Assembly: GCA_010672925.1 (NCBI GenBank)
Contig: JAAHFP010000001.1
Location: 443,037-507,036, forward strand
Direction of reading: 5' to 3'
Length of the DNA stretch: 64,000 nucleotides
DNA from: Symploca sp. SIO1C2
GTDB taxonomy: Bacteria; Cyanobacteriota; Cyanobacteriia; Cyanobacteriales; Coleofasciculaceae
The translations under genes and the position numbers were made by a program. Under the pieces are notes generated by a model. The model worked only from the letters and a program-made list of their open reading frames with translations. It did not search any database and was not told where the DNA came from. Below, one piece after another: positions 61,560 through 64,000 of this stretch. How positions within the stretch are numbered: the stretch's first letter is position 1; every line of letters begins with the position of its first letter.

Positions 61560-61827
61560 GATTACTTCCTTGTATAGGTAATAATACGTTAAATCTCGGT
61601 AGAGTTTGCAGACCCTACCCTAGTGACCCCACTACTAGATGCAACTCTGGTAGTGCTGTAACTGTTGCTCACAACTCCTCAGAATTAATACCAACACTGC
61701 GATGTTTTTTTAATACACAGTAACTAAACAATTTTGCCTTTACAGCTGACTTTTTCGCTATTTACTTACTACTATCTCACCTTGCCTTTACTACTGGCTC
61801 GGCAAGGTTAAAATTATGCATTAGTCG

Positions 61828-61897
61828 TAGGTTGGATTGAGAAACTAAACCCAACGGAATACTTTGTTGAGCTTCACTACTAGTTTAACCCAACCTA
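61828..61897. repeat. Short relative of the TGTAGGTTGGGT element
   Basis: TAGGTTGG (61828-61835) faces CCAACCTA (61890-61897), with AAACCCAAC and GTTTAACCCAACC inside. It looks like a collapsed copy of the 278-bp element at 10542-10819. Confidence 0.6.
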
Positions 61898-62216
61898 AAG
61901 TTTTATTTTTGCCAAGCTACTACTGTGCAATCAGTAGTATAACTCAACTAATTAGCCAAAAAATCTATAGTAAATCTTAAATTTTTATACGGGCAAGAGG
62001 AATGTAATGCTTGAAAGTTTTTTTACCAATACTAACAGTAAATAATTAAAATTTATCCACAAATAATTTTGATTTTTTTGATATAAGTTAAAATATAAAT
62101 TACAAAAAAACATGTTATGTATGATTAGTTTACAAAATAAATATAAAAATTAATACTTTCGGTATTGGGTAGTGTTGATTTAGCGGAAACCTTGCAGAGG
62201 ACGCACGCAGTCATTG

Positions 62217-62511
62217 GTGTCAACTTAAGCTGAAAAGCGCTTAAAGCTGTGAAGCTGGGGGAGCTAGGAGAGCAAGAGAATGCTCCTGTCGCTGGCTCTT
62301 TTTCCTGTTAACCAGGTAAAGGTAACGCTACTTGCTCAGTTGATGTAGAGTGCCTCTTTTCCATCAATTGGCAAGGGTTGTGACTTAAGTTGACACTAAT
62401 GGGTCAGGAAACACAACTCAACACAGCAATCGCATAATTTGTGAGAAATTATGGTAGAGGCAATTCATGAATTGCCTCTACGTTCGAGCGCTTTTCACCT
62501 TAAGTTGACAC
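62217..62511. mobile_element. MITE-like element with 25-bp inverted ends and possible 8-bp target duplication
   Basis: GTGTCAACTTAAGCTGAAAA, GCGCT (62217-62241) pairs with AGCGCTTTTCACCTTAAGTT, GACAC (62487-62511) with one or two mismatches. A third copy of CTTAAGTTGACAC is at 62384-62396. Just outside, GCACGCAG occurs at 62203-62210 and 62517-62524, 5-6 bases from each end. About 300 bp and non-coding. Confidence 0.65.
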
Positions 62512-62603
62512 GGGTAGCACGCAGTGCGCCCCTACTGAAATATAATTAAAGAAAAAAGAGATAACAGAGTTATGCTATTTTTGCCGACCAAAATTAAAAG
62601 TAG

Positions 62604-63536
62604 ATGTCTGTTGTTTCCCCTGTTACCGTCACTGTTCCCGCCTCAACTGCTAACCTAGGACCAGGATTCGACTGCATTGGCGCAGCACTAACCCTCTACA
62701 ACCAGTTCAAATTCACTTGCCTCGACTCAAGCCTGCCGGAAGGAGTCAGGATTACTGTCACAGGCACTGAAGCAGCTTTGGTAAATTTGAGTGGAGATAA
62801 TCTGGTTTACCAAACATTTTTAAAATATTACCAGTACCTTAATCAGACACCACCATCAGTAGAAATAGAAATTAAGCTGGGTGTACCTTTGGCTAGGGGA
62901 TTAGGTAGTTCAGCAACCGCAATTGTCGGTGGTTTGGTAGGAGCTAATCAGCTAGCAGGAGAACCCCTAAATCAGATAGAATTGATGAAATTAGCGATCG
63001 CTTTAGAAGGTCATCCTGATAATGTAGTTCCCACCTTGTTAGGAGGCTGTTGTCTGGCAGCGAAGAGGGAGGAGACTAATAGTTGGGAAATTTGTGATAT
63101 TCCTTGGCATACTGAAATTTTGCCAGTAGTAGCAATCCCCAATTTTGAGCTTTCAACCCAAGCCGCAAGGGAAGTTTTGCCCAATGATTACAGTCGTGGA
63201 GATGCTATCTTTAATATTGCCCATTTTGGTTTACTGCTGCGAGGATTGACAACTGGTCGAGGTGAGTGGTTACAAACGGCTTTGCATGACCGAATTCATC
63301 AGCCTTATCGTAAAACCTTAATTCCTGGTTACGATGCTGTAGCAACAGCAGCTGTGGAGGCTGGTGCTTATGGTATGGTAATCAGTGGTGCTGGACCAAC
63401 TCTTTTGGCTCTAGTACCTTCATACCAGGCTACCGCAGTAGTAGCGGCGATGACAGCAGCTTGGCAGGAGGAGGGAATAAAAGCTCAAGTGCAGACTCTT
63501 GCCCTAGATACCCAAGGTACTCGTGTGTCGAAGTGA
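62604..63536 (+). CDS. thrB: Homoserine kinase (GHMP family)
   Basis: 310 residues. VTVPASTANLGPGFDCIGAA at the N-terminus, the ATP loop PLARGLGSSATAIVGGLVGA, and the C-terminal VISGAGPTLLALVP are the GHMP signatures of ThrB. It phosphorylates homoserine on the way to threonine. The threonine neighbours (hom, thrC) are not in the window. It is the housekeeping enzyme, in contrast to the ThrB-II-like kinase at 31070. Confidence 0.96.
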   Translation: MSVVSPVTVTVPASTANLGPGFDCIGAALTLYNQFKFTCLDSSLPEGVRITVTGTEAALVNLSGDNLVYQTFLKYYQYLNQTPPSVEIEIKLGVPLARGLGSSATAIVGGLVGANQLAGEPLNQIELMKLAIALEGHPDNVVPTLLGGCCLAAKREETNSWEICDIPWHTEILPVVAIPNFELSTQAAREVLPNDYSRGDAIFNIAHFGLLLRGLTTGRGEWLQTALHDRIHQPYRKTLIPGYDAVATAAVEAGAYGMVISGAGPTLLALVPSYQATAVVAAMTAAWQEEGIKAQVQTLALDTQGTRVSK

Positions 63537-63541
63537 TAGTT

Positions 63542-63668
63542 ATATCAAGTTCGGATAATCACTTATCATTCCCTTCTACCTTGCAACCTTCTACCTGCCT
63601 TCTGCCCTCTGCCCTCTGCCTTCTGCCTTATTGCGACCGAAGTGTAAGTATTCAACCGAACTTGATAT
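63542..63668. mobile_element. MITE-like element, ATACCAAATCCGG family, copy 5
   Basis: Perfect 13-bp ends ATATCAAGTTCGG (63542-63554) and CCGAACTTGATAT (63656-63668), with CTTCTACC/TCTGCCC pyrimidine filler inside. It starts 6 bases after the thrB stop and ends 6 bases before the gatD stop, so it is the whole intergenic region and may terminate both genes. Confidence 0.8.
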
Positions 63669-63673
63669 AACAC

Positions 63674-64000
63674 CTAACCCTTAACCCCTAACGCCAGCCG
63701 TTTAAACATCGCTTGACGTGCTTGGGTTGCTAAATTGTCATCAAGGGGTTCTAAAGCTACAGTAGTTTGATACTTCTGATTCAGTGCTTTCTGGATCAGC
63801 CAATCCGCGATAAAAGGATTTTTGGGTAATAGGGGGCCGTGGGAGTAAGTAGCGATCGCATTACGATAAAATGCTCCCTCTGTGCCATCTTCACCATTAT
63901 TACCGTAACCCTTGACCACACGACCCAGAGGTTGTACGTTTCCCAGATAGGTACGACCACCGTGATTTTCAAAACCGATGATCACGGGCTTAGTTCCCAG
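63674..64000 (-). CDS. gatD: Type 1 glutamine amidotransferase, GatD-like (partial, runs off the window)
   Basis: The C-terminal ~109 residues. PVIIGFENHGGRTYLG and ATYSHGPLLPKNPFIADWLI are typical of GatD, the glutaminase half of MurT-GatD that amidates the D-glutamate of peptidoglycan lipid II; the catalytic His is in YSHGPLL, the Cys nucleophile lies beyond the window. The frame is open through base 64000, so the GTG at 63985 is not the true start. The last codons merge into a TAACCCTTAACCCC run. Confidence 0.85.
   Translation of the reverse strand: MGTKPVIIGFENHGGRTYLGNVQPLGRVVKGYGNNGEDGTEGAFYRNAIATYSHGPLLPKNPFIADWLIQKALNQKYQTTVALEPLDDNLATQARQAMFKRLALGVKG

Larger units (their letters stand above)
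61560..62603. other. 1.04-kb intergenic region with two inverted-repeat elements
   Basis: Between divergent cph1 and thrB. It contains GTAGGTTGG...CCAACCTA (61828-61897), an A/T-rich stretch (61970-62160) and the element at 62217-62511. No open frame is convincing. Confidence 0.6.

Overview
The window looks like the chromosome of a filamentous, repeat-rich cyanobacterium, possibly Moorena-like (an inference from style, not a database match). The evidence is the very frequent GCGATCGC (HIP1) octamer, a Cph1-type phytochrome with an Rcp1-like regulator, a PEP-CTERM protein, several cyanobacterial hypotheticals, and many miniature inverted repeats and tandem repeats between genes. No rRNA, tRNA or CRISPR array was seen by eye.

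Layout. 1-10233 is a polysaccharide/nucleotide-sugar block, all on +: the tail of an upstream gene, a three-domain WecG-STAS-phosphoglycosyltransferase fusion, rfbF, lhgO, a sugar nucleotidyltransferase, an rfbC-like epimerase, a SAF-domain oxidoreductase, a UXS-like dehydratase and ugd. 10234-16860 is accessory: a MITE, an alpha/beta hydrolase with a divergent AraC regulator, then an SDR with a divergent TetR regulator whose base use looks foreign. 16860-22300 holds ung, a broken Uma2 gene, a toxin-tip/immunity-like pair, a PEP-CTERM protein, and a patchwork of antitoxin-type modules (DUF433/DUF5615; HicB-like/DUF6887-like; a truncated copy) with related repeats at their borders.

22358-24861 encodes an AT-rich pair: a TIR-domain protein fused to a SAM methyltransferase and a two-pass RipA-like membrane protein. 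This is the best candidate for an undescribed defence system. After hslO and an S9 peptidase comes a Tse2-like ADP-ribosyltransferase toxin with a candidate antitoxin, bracketed by direct repeats, then a truncated RTX-type tail next to an 11-bp tandem repeat. 30385-33395 is a three-gene group of a 2-oxoglutarate dioxygenase, a ThrB-II-like kinase and a MATE exporter. Next are a large repeat-containing membrane protein, mazEF, a divergent N-formylglutamate amidohydrolase-like protein, moaB and metH.

43300-47200 is genomic scrap: tandem repeats, three decayed copies of metH segments, a 48-bp direct repeat, an orphan antitoxin and a second toxin-tip/immunity-like pair. 47279-50933 encodes a lysozyme-like/C39-peptidase protein and a 636-residue protein ending in hemopexin-like repeats (candidate exported effector or toxin). 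From 51689 the window returns to mostly housekeeping genes: an ECF sigma factor, a small exported protein, cytochrome b561, a GT2 glycosyltransferase, pheA, a REC-kinase, the rcp1-cph1 pair, thrB and the edge of gatD.

All calls are by eye; domain names come from remembered family motifs, not searches.
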